42,422 nt of DNA from Bacillota bacterium (GCA_021799435.1 JAJZAN010000018.1:1-42422); one strand, 5' to 3'; positions 26,746-35,862 are shown, counted from the first letter of the stretch. The notes: generated by a model not told the origin, from the sequence alone. Numbers and translations are program-made.

Positions 26746-26881
26746 CAGGACCGTCCTCTCTAACTCTCTCTCGCTCTAGTTTAACGTAAAACCCCGAAAA
26801 AGAACCAGTCTCTCATAGTGTAGAGGCTTAACGCGGCGGGAAGACTAATCCTGGGACATTGTATGTGCGGGGGAGGCTTCC

Positions 26882-27388
26882 ATGAATTTGAAGGCGGCGC
26901 GACTGCCGATGGCCGCATTTGTGTGGATTGAAGCCTGGCTCGTCCTCCCCTGGCTGGCCTCTTATCTCCCATTGCCCGGCCCGCTGGGCCACCTGTACGT
27001 CTGGCATCGCGTGTGGGCCCTCTTGGTCCTCCCGGCCTTCATCACGGCAGCGGCGATTGCGGTGGATGGGCCTCCCCGCCCCCTGTGGTTTTTCAGCGTG
27101 ACAGTGACCGGTGCGCTGCTGGAGGCCCTGTATTTGCTCCATCAGGTACCGCATCCTGACATCGGTTCGGTCGTCAAGCGCTGGCTGGCCAGCGCTATGG
27201 CTTTGACGGCCATGGCACTCTCAAATCAACCCCGCCGCGACAGCACCCCTCCAGCGCTGCAAATCTCCGCCAGCGGCGCTTTGGTATTCGCGTTCGCAGC
27301 CCGTTCCACGTGGGCCGACGGCCTTTCCGGGCTAGTCTTGGCGGCAGCCCTGGCCAGCCTCTGGCTGAGCCGCCAACGAGCCGATTAA
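26882..27388 (+). CDS. multi-TM membrane protein, unknown function
   Basis: 168 aa with four to five hydrophobic segments separated by short loops (WLVLPWLASYLPL, WALLVLPAFITAAAIAV, LWFFSVTVTGALLEALYLL and two near the C-terminus). No recognised motif. Start ATG 26882 follows GGGGGAGG. It is divergent from ftsH and its end overlaps by 4 bases the stop of the convergent transglycosylase gene. The 136 bases between it and ftsH must hold both promoters, but I see no clear consensus boxes. Confidence 0.7.
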   Translation: MNLKAARLPMAAFVWIEAWLVLPWLASYLPLPGPLGHLYVWHRVWALLVLPAFITAAAIAVDGPPRPLWFFSVTVTGALLEALYLLHQVPHPDIGSVVKRWLASAMALTAMALSNQPRRDSTPPALQISASGALVFAFAARSTWADGLSGLVLAAALASLWLSRQRAD

Positions 27389-28725
27389 TACGACGAATAC
27401 TGAGTATAGAGCGACATCACGTCGGCCACATATTGTTGTGTCTGGGAATATGGCGGGATGCCGCCGTAGTGCTCAACAGCCCCGGGACCCGCATTGTATC
27501 CCGCAACCGCCATGCGAACGTCCCCTCCGAACTGTCCCAGCAGGTAATGCAAATAGTACGTGCCCAGCTCAACGTTGTCCGACGGGTTGTACAACTCCTG
27601 AGTCACGGTGGCTGGAGACAGGCCCACCGCCGCGGCGATAGCCTGCGCGGTGCCAGGCTCCACCTGCATTAGACCAATGGCCCCCGCAGAGCTGACGACC
27701 GACGAATTACCCCCTGACTCCACGGTAATGATGGCGATAATCAACGCAGGCGGAACCCCCCACTGTTGCGCGATCGGCGTCACAAGCGGAAGCATGGATT
27801 GATATAACTGCTGACGACTCATGCCGCCAGCGTTGAACTGCCCCAAAAGGCTCTGAATCTGACTGACGATCGTGGAAATCTTGGATTGTAGATTAGTCAT
27901 GCCAGAGGACAACTGGTTGCGCTGCTGCTGCAGTTGATTCATCAACTGCTGGCGCTGGACCAAGCCCGTCGACACCGTTTGAGCTTCCCGAACGGCCTGC
28001 GCCTGCAGAACCACTGCACGATCCCGTTCCCGAGTCATCAGCACCTGTTCGCTCTGGAGAAGCGTCTCGTGCTGCGTAATGGAGCGCTTGGCTCGGGAAA
28101 GAAATCCGGTCTCCTTCTTCAGGTTGGCCTGATCAATCTGGTAAGCCGTCTCTTCCTGCTTAATGACCTGCACCTCATGGGCCGCCGATGAGGCGACCTG
28201 CCCCAGCATCTGCGCCCGGCTGATAAAGTCCGCGAATGAGTGCGCCCCCAAAATCACGTCCAAATATCCCATCGACCCGCGTTCTTCGATTAACTGAAGC
28301 TGACCGGAAAGCGCTTGGCTCTGTTGGACCAGGTTATGCCGGGTTTTCTTGAGCACCTCCGTGGTGCGGTGATAGTCCACTGTGGTCACAATGAGCTGAT
28401 GCTCGGTTTGCTGCAGTTGGTACTGAGTGGTGTTGAGCAGGGATTGGGTGGTTTTGATGTTGGCATTAGTCTGGAGGATTTGCTGGCTCGTGGACCCAAT
28501 CTGCTGCTTAGCTTGAGACAAGTCCTGATTCAACTGGTTCATTTCTGACTCGGTCTTGTTAATAGACTGCTGCGTTTGATTGTACTGCTGCTCCTCTTTG
28601 GCCAATTGCTGCTGGGCCTGAGCTTCCTCTTTCTGCAGCTGTGACAAGGTCGACGCATACGCAACCGGACCGGCGGCTAGCAGCGCCAATCCCGCTGACA
28701 GCGCGATTAGGGTTCCGCGTTTCAA
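27385..28725 (-). CDS. secreted lytic transglycosylase with PcsB/CwlO-like coiled coil
   Basis: 446 aa, start TTG 28725 placed 7 bases after GAGGAGGG. A signal peptide (KRGTLIALSAGLALLAAGPVAYAS) leads to a long coiled coil rich in Gln, about residues 25-290. Within it, YLDVILGAHSFADFISRAQ is the hallmark of PcsB/CwlO-type N-terminal domains. The C-terminal domain (about 320-446) is an SLT lytic transglycosylase: catalytic Glu in TVESGGNSS (E336), GAIGLMQVEP and VAGYNAGPGAV. PcsB and CwlO relatives normally carry CHAP or NlpC/P60 domains and are controlled by FtsEX; here the domain is SLT instead. Cell-wall cleavage in division or elongation is the likely job. Confidence 0.92.
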   Translation of the reverse strand: MKRGTLIALSAGLALLAAGPVAYASTLSQLQKEEAQAQQQLAKEEQQYNQTQQSINKTESEMNQLNQDLSQAKQQIGSTSQQILQTNANIKTTQSLLNTTQYQLQQTEHQLIVTTVDYHRTTEVLKKTRHNLVQQSQALSGQLQLIEERGSMGYLDVILGAHSFADFISRAQMLGQVASSAAHEVQVIKQEETAYQIDQANLKKETGFLSRAKRSITQHETLLQSEQVLMTRERDRAVVLQAQAVREAQTVSTGLVQRQQLMNQLQQQRNQLSSGMTNLQSKISTIVSQIQSLLGQFNAGGMSRQQLYQSMLPLVTPIAQQWGVPPALIIAIITVESGGNSSVVSSAGAIGLMQVEPGTAQAIAAAVGLSPATVTQELYNPSDNVELGTYYLHYLLGQFGGDVRMAVAGYNAGPGAVEHYGGIPPYSQTQQYVADVMSLYTQYSSY

Positions 28726-28957
28726 ACCTGGTCCCTCCTCAAAAATAGCCACCCGCAAAATTTTAGGGACAACGACGTACAGGCGTCGTTTCCACGACGC
28801 ACCACAATTCGACGGGAAATGTCGGATCTCCTGCAAATGAATGGGTCAAGCCTCGTCATCCGCCAGAAATTGCCATTTAGGGACAAACATGGACAGGACG
28901 GCTGGGACGTACATTCTGGTAGTCCCACCCGTATGGGTGGCTCAGGAGGTGAGCACG

Positions 28958-29428
28958 GTGGTAGATAAACAAAAGATTTGGATCGCAGGATTGGTGGGCA
29001 CGGCCCTTTTCGCGCTAATCCTGGATGTCCTGCCCACAGGAGGCGAGCCCGTCAATATCGCCCTCTGGGACGGCAGCTTCGTAACGCTCAATCTCACCAT
29101 TGCGGTAATCATCGGCTACGTGCTGGAATTTTTAATCGGGGTAGGCTTGGCGTTCTTATATCATAAATACTGGGGCTTCGATCGAGAGCGCCCAGCCATG
29201 CGGGGACTGCTGTTTGGGTTGGGTACGTGGATCGTTTTTATGGTTGTCGGCATGCCAATCTTCGATGCGGTCAGCCCCTTAGTGCAACATGGCTTTCTAT
29301 TGGGGCCAGGAATGTTTCTTTGGCGCATTGGGATTATGGCCCCCATCAGCTGGCTTATCGCCGCGGCAGCATACGGCACCACGGTTGGCTATATGATGGA
29401 GAGGCCCCTGCCCGTATTTCATCGCTAG
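28958..29428 (+). CDS. four-TM membrane protein, unknown function
   Basis: 156 aa with four hydrophobic helices (IAGLVGTALFALILDVL, LTIAVIIGYVLEFLIGVGLAFLY, GLLFGLGTWIVFMVVGM and PISWLIAAAAYGTTVGYM). Family not recognised with certainty. Start GTG 28958 is chosen because AGGAGGTGA (28944-28952) precedes it at ideal distance; GTG 28949 lies in that site. A hairpin CCACCC-GTA-TGGGTGG lies just upstream of the binding site and could affect translation. Its end overlaps by 4 bases the convergent kinase gene. Confidence 0.68.
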   Translation: MVDKQKIWIAGLVGTALFALILDVLPTGGEPVNIALWDGSFVTLNLTIAVIIGYVLEFLIGVGLAFLYHKYWGFDRERPAMRGLLFGLGTWIVFMVVGMPIFDAVSPLVQHGFLLGPGMFLWRIGIMAPISWLIAAAAYGTTVGYMMERPLPVFHR

Positions 29429-30357
29429 GGCACAAGGGAGTCTGGCGCCCGGCTTAGCGCCACACCGCCCCGCCAGTCTCCCTGTCCGCTGACTCGTGTG
29501 GGCACCGGCCCAATTTGGATTCGATAGACGGGGCCCGAATCCAGTCCCCACAGGCGTTGCTCCACTCGGCGAATCTTGGCCGGCGGTGTCGGCAAGGGTA
29601 ACAAAGCACCCTTGACGGTGCCGCTGTGGCCAATCATGACCCCCAGGCCTTCCTTATCGGCGATATCCAAAAATCGCGCTAGCGCTTCGTCCGGATGGCG
29701 CTCCAACTGCACCTCCGCGGAAATCCGTCCCGCATGACCGAGCGCTGTCACGTCCCGCCTCTTCACGCCGCGACGGGCCCACTTCAAGGCCTCTTTCAGC
29801 CGATCTTGGTGACGCGCCTCATATCGCTCCCGAAGACGATGGTGATCTTCTGTATTGATGCGGCCATGACCCAGCACACCCACCACCAGCGCGGACGGCA
29901 CCGGGCCCAAGCGTTCCAAAAGCTGCCCGGTTCGCGGGTTCAATGCCACCACGCCCGGATACATAATCCCATCGGACGGCTCGATTTGAGCCGCGAGCCG
30001 TGCCGCGTCCCCCGGCTCCAACGATCGTCCCCAATACGCGGCCACGGCGCGAATCACGGCCACGACGTCGGCCGAACTAGACGCCATGCCTTTGCCAACC
30101 GGCAGTGCCGATTGCACCACCAGCACCCCGGACGGGGGATACCCCCACTGCTCAAGAACTAATTCCGCGGCTCGCCGCGCTTTCCGCTTATGGGCGGGAT
30201 ACAGCTCCAAGTCTCCATCCGAGGTTGCGCAAAAAACCGCCCGCGTGCCCCACGGGATCGGAAGCGTGATTAAAAATGGCGTGTTGTCTATCTCGCCTTG
30301 CACCAATTCGCCGAAGGTCCCGGCAGCAAATCCCCAACCCGACTCCATCTCGCCCAC
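29425..30357 (-). CDS. GHMP-family kinase, PduX (L-threonine kinase)-like
   Basis: 310 aa. The glycine-rich ATP loop is PVGKGMASSSADV at residues 86-98, the GHMP signature, and the N-terminal AAGTFGELVQGE plus FLITLPIP is the pattern I associate with PduX, which phosphorylates L-threonine for cobalamin side-arm synthesis. The C-terminal HSGTVKGALLP corresponds to motif 3. Start GTG 30357 follows GGGGGGAG by a few bases; ATG 30348 is an alternative. No other cobalamin gene is in the window, so the assignment to that pathway rests on the sequence alone. Confidence 0.8.
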   Translation of the reverse strand: MGEMESGWGFAAGTFGELVQGEIDNTPFLITLPIPWGTRAVFCATSDGDLELYPAHKRKARRAAELVLEQWGYPPSGVLVVQSALPVGKGMASSSADVVAVIRAVAAYWGRSLEPGDAARLAAQIEPSDGIMYPGVVALNPRTGQLLERLGPVPSALVVGVLGHGRINTEDHHRLRERYEARHQDRLKEALKWARRGVKRRDVTALGHAGRISAEVQLERHPDEALARFLDIADKEGLGVMIGHSGTVKGALLPLPTPPAKIRRVEQRLWGLDSGPVYRIQIGPVPTRVSGQGDWRGGVALSRAPDSLVP

Positions 30358-30383
30358 CCTGCTCCCCCCTCAGTTGACCGTCG

Positions 30384-31442
30384 TTACGGGGATGACGGGC
30401 TGGGACTCGTACTTGTTCCCCACGCATTCACCAACGCATCTACCACATTGACCGATCCTTCTGCCACCACCAAGGTCTTGTGCAAGGTGAAGGCCGCCAT
30501 CTCAGAACCAGACGGAAGGGCGCCCACTTTGACACTCAGCAGACCCACCGTCTCGGTCACCACGGACATGCCGGCCGGCGGTTTAAAGGTCGACGACGTG
30601 GACTCGGTAAGCACCGCTGGGCTGCCATTCGTCGTTTGATAGGTTAAGAGCACCACTTGGGACTTGCCACGCGTGCTGACATTTACACCGTTGAGTTCCA
30701 AATTCATGGATGGCGGCGGCAACACAATAGGGAACGACACCTGTGACCGAGCCAGGTCCAATTCTGTGCCTTGAGCGGTCATCGCCACTTCCGGGGTAAC
30801 CCCTGAGGGCGGCGTAAACTGAAAGGTGCTCGTGTTAATGGGCGGATTCAACTGAACCGACTTGGGTGTTTCCTCCAACGATCCGTTTTTCCATGCCGCC
30901 TGCCAGCGAATGGGGGTATTGGTGGTCAGACTGAACCACAACGTGGTCTTCGCGCTAATCCCCGCAGCGACAGGAGACACCAGATGCAAAATGACCTCTT
31001 TTGCATTCACGGTCACCTGCTCAGCATGGCTCTCTTGGATAATGCCCGGCAACTCGGTGCCCAGCACGCGGAATTCGGTCCAAGATTGCGGATCCGCCGT
31101 CAGCACGGAATAGTGCTTCGCCCCATTCTGGTACACCACGGTGTTCAGGCCGTTGTCCACCACTTCAAAGGGCGTACCGCCCTGCGGCGCTACGTCCAGG
31201 CGAAACAGCACCGGCGAGGTCTGGCTCAGTAGTTTGACATTGTACACGTGACGACGTCCGTGAGGCCCGTAGGCGACCTCCGTGATAGTCTCGTTCACCG
31301 CATGCCAGTTTTTGAGGCGCGCCAACACCTCCTGCTTGACTTGGGCAGGAGACATGCCGTGGGATATGGGGTGTTGTCCGTGCGTCGCGCCGCACCCGGC
31401 CAAAAACACAACCAAGGCGGCGGCTCCCATCCGTCTCTTCAT
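30384..31442 (-). CDS. lipoprotein, LolA/YdcC-like fold
   Basis: 352 aa. The lipobox is FLAGC with Cys17 after a short Lys/Arg-led hydrophobic segment, so it is a membrane-anchored extracytoplasmic lipoprotein. The body has many beta strands, and stretches such as FRLDVAPQGGTPFEVVDNGLNTVVYQ and a central LWFSLTTNTPIRWQ resemble LolA-type or sporulation-related YdcC lipoproteins. A Ser/Thr/Pro-rich C-terminus follows. It lies 26 bases from the kinase start, same strand, so they may be cotranscribed. Ligand unknown. Confidence 0.8.
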   Translation of the reverse strand: MKRRMGAAALVVFLAGCGATHGQHPISHGMSPAQVKQEVLARLKNWHAVNETITEVAYGPHGRRHVYNVKLLSQTSPVLFRLDVAPQGGTPFEVVDNGLNTVVYQNGAKHYSVLTADPQSWTEFRVLGTELPGIIQESHAEQVTVNAKEVILHLVSPVAAGISAKTTLWFSLTTNTPIRWQAAWKNGSLEETPKSVQLNPPINTSTFQFTPPSGVTPEVAMTAQGTELDLARSQVSFPIVLPPPSMNLELNGVNVSTRGKSQVVLLTYQTTNGSPAVLTESTSSTFKPPAGMSVVTETVGLLSVKVGALPSGSEMAAFTLHKTLVVAEGSVNVVDALVNAWGTSTSPSPSSP

Positions 31443-31514
31443 AGTGCCATGGTAGCGCTCGGTGGACCATCCGACAAGCCGGACCGGGCAGAGAAAAACT
31501 GGCTCAAGACGGTT

Positions 31515-32492
31515 TTATTCGACGCCGCTGACCCGCTCGTCACGGAAAAGAGCTTCCCTGAGCAGGGCGCTTCCCACCCCGGCATGTTCCAGCGCCATTA
31601 AAGCTGCTCCCGCCACAGGCTTTAAGGAGGTGATCCGGGGCTGTGAGAGCGGCAGGACCTGCGCCAGACGATTAAGAAACGCATCCTTCATGTGCGGTGC
31701 CTGACCCAGCCACAAGCTGCCAGCCATGACCACGGGCACTGGCTCCCTGTCCATCTCCAGCAGCAATGCCAATCCGTGCACACTGTCGGCAATGGCCGTC
31801 CCCGCTCGCGCGAGGATCTGTTGAGCCACCTCATCGCCCTGAGCGGCGGCTTGAAAGCATAAGGGCACGACCACGAGGAAGGCCATGAGCGGTATCTCGC
31901 GGAAATGCATGGCCCGTGCCAAAGACTCGTAGTCAGGCTTACCCATGAACGAGAGAACCGCAGGCTCCAAGGCGGTCTTGGGTCCACGGCGCTGCGCGCT
32001 GCGGAACGCGTGATGCATGACGGCGGAGGCAATGTCGATGCCGCTCCCAAAGTCGCCCCACTCATAACCCAATCCACCCAAGTGCCGACGGCGGCCCAGA
32101 CGCGTCTTGCCGAACACGTTGGTGCCAGTGCCTGCAATGGCCGCAAGTCCCCACCCCTCCGGAGCTCCCGCCGCCAGGGCAATTTCGGCATCGTTTACGA
32201 TGTCCAGATCCGTGTTCGGTAAGGCCTGGCGGATACCTGCATCCAAACGCTCAATCTCCTCAGGAAAGTCTGCGCCTGCCAACCCTAACACCATTCGGCT
32301 GACCTGGGAGAGGTCGATACCAGCTTGCTTCAAGGTATCCCGGACCACAGCCGCCACTGCCTCGACCGCTCCGTCCATGCCAACCGCTTCGTGGTTGGAA
32401 GCGCCGCCATGTCCGAAACCTAGAACGCTGTCCCGACTCACCACCAAAACGTCCGTTTTCGTTCCGCCGCCATCCACACCGACCCACACCAT
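31515..32492 (-). CDS. BadF/BadG-type ATPase, N-acetylglucosamine kinase-like
   Basis: 325 aa, ASKHA fold. Phosphate-1 motif WVGVDGGGTKTDVLVV starts the protein, ASNHEAVG follows, the middle has AIAGTGTN and GDFGSGIDIA, and the end has VMAGSLW. This is the BadF/BadG/BcrA/BcrD family, whose single-domain members phosphorylate N-acetylglucosamine or similar amino-sugars. Start ATG 32492 follows CGGAGG. It is divergent from the NYN-domain gene. Recycling of wall-derived amino-sugars is plausible given the nearby transglycosylase, but unproven. Confidence 0.87.
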   Translation of the reverse strand: MVWVGVDGGGTKTDVLVVSRDSVLGFGHGGASNHEAVGMDGAVEAVAAVVRDTLKQAGIDLSQVSRMVLGLAGADFPEEIERLDAGIRQALPNTDLDIVNDAEIALAAGAPEGWGLAAIAGTGTNVFGKTRLGRRRHLGGLGYEWGDFGSGIDIASAVMHHAFRSAQRRGPKTALEPAVLSFMGKPDYESLARAMHFREIPLMAFLVVVPLCFQAAAQGDEVAQQILARAGTAIADSVHGLALLLEMDREPVPVVMAGSLWLGQAPHMKDAFLNRLAQVLPLSQPRITSLKPVAGAALMALEHAGVGSALLREALFRDERVSGVE

Positions 32493-32656
32493 AGCGCCGC
32501 CTCCGTGTTTATGGTAAAAATTGTAAGCCCATACTCCGTATGTCCCTTTTATTTCACCCTAAAATGCGTCATAATGATAGCAAATCCTGCGATCTTGCTC
32601 TTTTGGAGGTCGAGGAGACTAACACCAATTAAAATCCGTGCGATAGGTGGGAGAAC

Positions 32657-33172
32657 GTGGATTACCAGAATGAACGTGTCGCCATATTCGTGGACGGGGC
32701 CAATATGTTTTACGCCCAACGCGTCCTGGGATGGCACCTCGATTTTGCCCGCGTCATTGAGTACTTTACCCGAGGACGCCAGCTCTACAATGCTTTTTAC
32801 TACACCGGTGTACAAGTCCCGCCTGACAACAGCCAGCGCGACTTCCTCACGGCTCTGCGCCATTTGGGTTTCACCATCCGGGAGAAATCCATCAAAGAGA
32901 CCCTCGACCAAAGCTCCAATGCCGTCATTCGGCGAGCCAACTTAGACATTGAAATTGTCGTAGACATGTTCAACACGGTGACGCGCTATGATGTCGCCAT
33001 CTTAATGAGCGGAGACGGCGACTTCGAACGCGCCGTAGAACTGATCCGATCTAAAGGCAAGGAGATCGTCGGCGTGGGAACCCGCGGCATGATCTCGTCC
33101 GAATTGGAAAATGCCTGCGACCGCTACGTGAAGCTCGAAGACATCCGCTCAGAAGTCGAAAAGATTCGCTAA
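32657..33172 (+). CDS. NYN-domain (LabA/DUF88, PIN-like) protein
   Basis: 171 aa, single NYN domain. Conserved acidic residues are D13 in AIFVDGANMFY, D97 and D103 in NLDIEIVVDMFN, and D120/D122 in LMSGDGDFE, the typical metal-binding set of PIN-like ribonucleases. GKEIVGVGTR and LENACDRYVKL fit the same family. Start GTG 32657 lies after AGGTGGGAG. The family is linked to RNA processing or degradation; the target is not known. It is divergent from the kinase gene, with 164 bases between them. Confidence 0.88.
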   Translation: MDYQNERVAIFVDGANMFYAQRVLGWHLDFARVIEYFTRGRQLYNAFYYTGVQVPPDNSQRDFLTALRHLGFTIREKSIKETLDQSSNAVIRRANLDIEIVVDMFNTVTRYDVAILMSGDGDFERAVELIRSKGKEIVGVGTRGMISSELENACDRYVKLEDIRSEVEKIR

Positions 33173-33222
33173 GGCGCCTGTCTGGTATTTGCGGCCCGAT
33201 ACCACCGTGGCCTGTCTGCCGT

Positions 33223-33228
33223 TATAAT
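33223..33228 (+). promoter_or_regulatory. -10 box (TATAAT) of the transglutaminase-like gene
   Basis: A perfect TATAAT lies 32 bases upstream of the start at 33260; upstream sequence at the -35 distance (TACCAC) matches consensus poorly. Confidence 0.5.
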
Positions 33229-33259
33229 GGGAGAAACCCAAGCGGAAGGGGGGCGGAAA

Positions 33260-34411
33260 ATGCGTGGGCATCGTGTGACGTGGGCAGTCTGGGCAGTCCT
33301 TGGGCCGTTAAGCACAGCCTTGCTCGCTGGGACGCAAGGGGCGGCTCAGGCGGCGGCTCAGACTGGATCGCGTTCGTATGCTGTGACGACCATGCCAGCC
33401 TATTACAGCTACACCAAAACTGTAACCTTCGCCAACACAGGAAACGCTCCCGCCCTCAATGTCAGGGCCGATGTGGTATTGATGGCTCCAAAGAGTGCGT
33501 ACGCCAAAGTCAACCTGGTCGGATACTCGGAGGAGCCCAATGCCACCTTCCGTGACACAAACGGCAATCTCATTGCGGTTTACGACTATTCCCGCATTAA
33601 ACCGGGCCGTTCCGTCACAATCCGCCTCCAATACCAAGCCACCTCATCGGACGTGTCGTACCGCCTGCCGAAGACATATGCCCCGTACAACACGGCGTCG
33701 GCATTATACATCAAGTACACCAATCCCAAGCTGGAAGCCGCACAAGTGAATACAGGAGCTCCGGCCATCAAAGCTTTGGACGCGAAACTCGTCGGTCATC
33801 TCACCAACCCTTATCAGCGTGCGCAAGTTCTCTTTAACTGGGTCGCCCAAAATATTCGCTACAACTACTCTTTGAAAGCGTCTGGCTCAGCTTTGGCCGC
33901 GCTCCGGTCCCGGTTGGGTATCTGCAGCGACATTGCCGACTTGTACGTGTCCCTGCTCCGCACCGACCACATTCCAGCCCGCCTCATCGGCGGATACGTG
34001 ACCAACAACGGAGCTGGACAGGGAGGATTTCACCAATGGGTGCAATTTTATCTCCCGCATACCGGCTGGGTCGCGGCGGATCCGACCTGGGGCCGCTTCG
34101 GATACTTTGCCGCCTTGGAGGACAATTGGCACATCCCCCTTTATGACGGCATCCGATCCGATATTTCAGTGCACTGGCAATACGCCAAGAGCTCGTCGAG
34201 AAGCCCTTATCTTGCCATCCATTATCACTATCACTTCACGAGCGAAAAGAATTTGAGCCCGGAGCGCAGCGCGCCCCTCCCAATTGCGCGGGCAGCTCCG
34301 CCAGTCCCTAAACAACCTGCGGTATTAAATGTAGTCTCCGAGTGGGGGCGTATTTTGCACTTCTTCGGCCAGTATGTGACGCGACTCAAAATCGGCCTCG
34401 AATCGCTCTAG
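33260..34411 (+). CDS. secreted transglutaminase-like protein
   Basis: 383 aa. A signal peptide (MRGHRVTWAVWAVLGPLSTALLAG to about residue 35) precedes a beta-rich N-terminal domain (about 40-165) and a transglutaminase-like core. The catalytic triad can be read as Cys222 in RLGICSDIADLYVSLL, His258 in GGFHQWVQFYL and Asp274 in AADPTWG. A basic and hydrophobic C-terminal end may contact the membrane. Start ATG 33260 follows AAGGGGGGCGG; a start at 33227 is possible but lacks a site and precedes the likely transcription start. Such proteins act as cysteine proteases or crosslinkers outside the cell; the role here is unknown. Confidence 0.87.
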   Translation: MRGHRVTWAVWAVLGPLSTALLAGTQGAAQAAAQTGSRSYAVTTMPAYYSYTKTVTFANTGNAPALNVRADVVLMAPKSAYAKVNLVGYSEEPNATFRDTNGNLIAVYDYSRIKPGRSVTIRLQYQATSSDVSYRLPKTYAPYNTASALYIKYTNPKLEAAQVNTGAPAIKALDAKLVGHLTNPYQRAQVLFNWVAQNIRYNYSLKASGSALAALRSRLGICSDIADLYVSLLRTDHIPARLIGGYVTNNGAGQGGFHQWVQFYLPHTGWVAADPTWGRFGYFAALEDNWHIPLYDGIRSDISVHWQYAKSSSRSPYLAIHYHYHFTSEKNLSPERSAPLPIARAAPPVPKQPAVLNVVSEWGRILHFFGQYVTRLKIGLESL

Positions 34412-34457
34412 AGTAACCGCGCTCAATGGGGCCATCCTAAGGGCGGAGGTGGTGTCC

Positions 34458-34715
34458 ATGCCGACTAACAACGTACACCCGCAGTCTCTTCAAGAGCTGT
34501 GGGACTGGACCCGGGTGCAGTTCGCAGAACGTCAAGCCAGCCATTTAGACGCCGTGCTGATGCAAATCGGCGACCGACTCGCCGCCAACCCGCCGGAAAA
34601 CTTAAGCGACGAGGAACAAATGGTGCTGGACGCTTGGCGGATGGCGGGACCCGATGATCGCCACCGACTCACACAACTCTTCATGCGCACGGTGGGGCAT
34701 CAAGAGTTCCTTTAA
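34458..34715 (+). CDS. small hypothetical protein
   Basis: 85 aa, soluble, helical and acidic (LQELWDWTRVQFAERQ, LSDEEQMVLDAWRMAG). Family not recognised. Start ATG 34458 follows GGCGGAGG; GTG 34449 lies too close to it. It is 46 bases after the transglutaminase-like gene and is followed directly by a strong hairpin. Confidence 0.65.
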   Translation: MPTNNVHPQSLQELWDWTRVQFAERQASHLDAVLMQIGDRLAANPPENLSDEEQMVLDAWRMAGPDDRHRLTQLFMRTVGHQEFL

Positions 34716-34719
34716 CAGT

Positions 34720-34745
34720 AGGGCACGACCCAACGGTCGTGCCCT
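34720..34745 (+). terminator. strong hairpin, probable terminator
   Basis: AGGGCACGACC (34720-34730) pairs perfectly with GGTCGTGCCCT (34735-34745) around a CAAC loop, four bases after the stop of the small gene. No T-run follows, so an intrinsic terminator is not fully canonical. Confidence 0.6.
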
Positions 34746-34818
34746 GCCGCCCTCTTCCAAGGAATGCCGGTTTGCTCCATGCAGCCTTGAGACACACTAG
34801 TTTCCGGAGGTGAAGGCT

Positions 34819-35148
34819 GTGCCGCGTGCCTGGGCTTGGTTTCATAACCCGTCGGCGGTTTTGTCGCTGGTTGATGAACTGGGGGAGCAAAACCGCGTTT
34901 CCGTGTTTCTGCGTGATCCTAAAGAGCAGGACGATGTCGTAGTCCTCGGCCCAATCACTCGCGATATGGCTTGTTACCCATTCTTGGACATCTGCCATCA
35001 GATCCGCCGCTTTGGCGTTAAGAAGGCGGTGGCAGAGCATTATTCTCGTGTGCTGCGCCGGGGCGGCGCGGTCGTGTGCGTGGAAACGGCGGATGTCAGC
35101 GCAATGCGCGCTTTGGACGAACTGAAAGCCCGAGACGTCCTGGTATAA
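34819..35148 (+). CDS. hypothetical protein, stress-protein-like fold
   Basis: 109 aa. GTG 34819 is chosen because GGAGG (34805-34809) precedes it at a good distance; GTG 34810 lies in that site. The pattern of strands and helices, with VVVLGPITRDM in the middle and RGGAVVCVETADVSAMRALDEL near the end, weakly recalls the general-stress protein 17M/YflT-type proteins. I do not claim a function. Convergent with the cupin gene, 3 bases apart. Confidence 0.6.
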   Translation: MPRAWAWFHNPSAVLSLVDELGEQNRVSVFLRDPKEQDDVVVLGPITRDMACYPFLDICHQIRRFGVKKAVAEHYSRVLRRGGAVVCVETADVSAMRALDELKARDVLV

Positions 35149-35151
35149 CCC

Positions 35152-35862
35152 CTAATAGGGATGTAAAAAATGGAAACGCTCTGGGCGGGCCATGATTCCC
35201 TGATACAAGTCGTGCCCGCCTGGATTGGGCGGCGTCATGTTTTCCGCCTGAATCTCCTTCAACGCAGGAACCCCGCGGTAATGGGGATTGGCACGCACTC
35301 CTTGGGGTCCAAAATAATAAGCGGCGCCTCGATGCCGAGCCCACTCGTCAAATTCCGCTACCGTGTCCGATGAATGAACCTCCGCCACCACCAACGGATC
35401 AGGCCCCGAATTCATCACCGTGTGGCCGTGACCGGGCGGCAAAAGCAGTTGATCGCCGTGCCGTACCCACACCACAGACGCCTCTTGGACTCGGTCAAAC
35501 GAGCCTACCCGTTGCATAAATATCCCGCCATGGCCGTTTAGGATTTCTATGACGGCAGAAAACGGCGTGCGCCGGGGTCCCCGGTGCAAATGCAGGGGAA
35601 ACAAGGACCATTCGTGTCCCAGCGTGCCAGGCATTAGTTCCAAAATGCCATATTCGAGGTGGAGAGCCTGCCAGCGGTCACGATCCATGGAGCGCCAAAC
35701 TCGAGGGAAATGGCGCGCCACGAGCGCTGGCCCGATACTGTCTGGATTCTCTAAAAAGGGCCGGACTTGATCGAGGTACCAGCGGCGCTCTATACCATGC
35801 ACCACATCGGGGCTGAATTGAACAACTGTGCCGTCCTCTCCGACCCCAATGTGCAAACTCAT
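35152..35862 (-). CDS. phosphoglucose isomerase-type cupin protein
   Basis: 236 aa. The cupin barrel is seen in LHLHRGPRRTPFSAVIEILNGHG (HxH then Glu) and GDQLLLPPGHGHTVMNSGPDPL (second His, proline-rich turn). This order and the VNSG-like segment fit the cupin-type glucose-6-phosphate isomerases of archaea and some bacteria, which bind a metal and interconvert glucose-6-P and fructose-6-P. Start ATG 35862 follows AAGGGGATGG; ATG 35883 would be inside that site. It is 33 bases after the ylbJ stop, same strand, and may be cotranscribed. Confidence 0.75.
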   Translation of the reverse strand: MSLHIGVGEDGTVVQFSPDVVHGIERRWYLDQVRPFLENPDSIGPALVARHFPRVWRSMDRDRWQALHLEYGILELMPGTLGHEWSLFPLHLHRGPRRTPFSAVIEILNGHGGIFMQRVGSFDRVQEASVVWVRHGDQLLLPPGHGHTVMNSGPDPLVVAEVHSSDTVAEFDEWARHRGAAYYFGPQGVRANPHYRGVPALKEIQAENMTPPNPGGHDLYQGIMARPERFHFLHPY

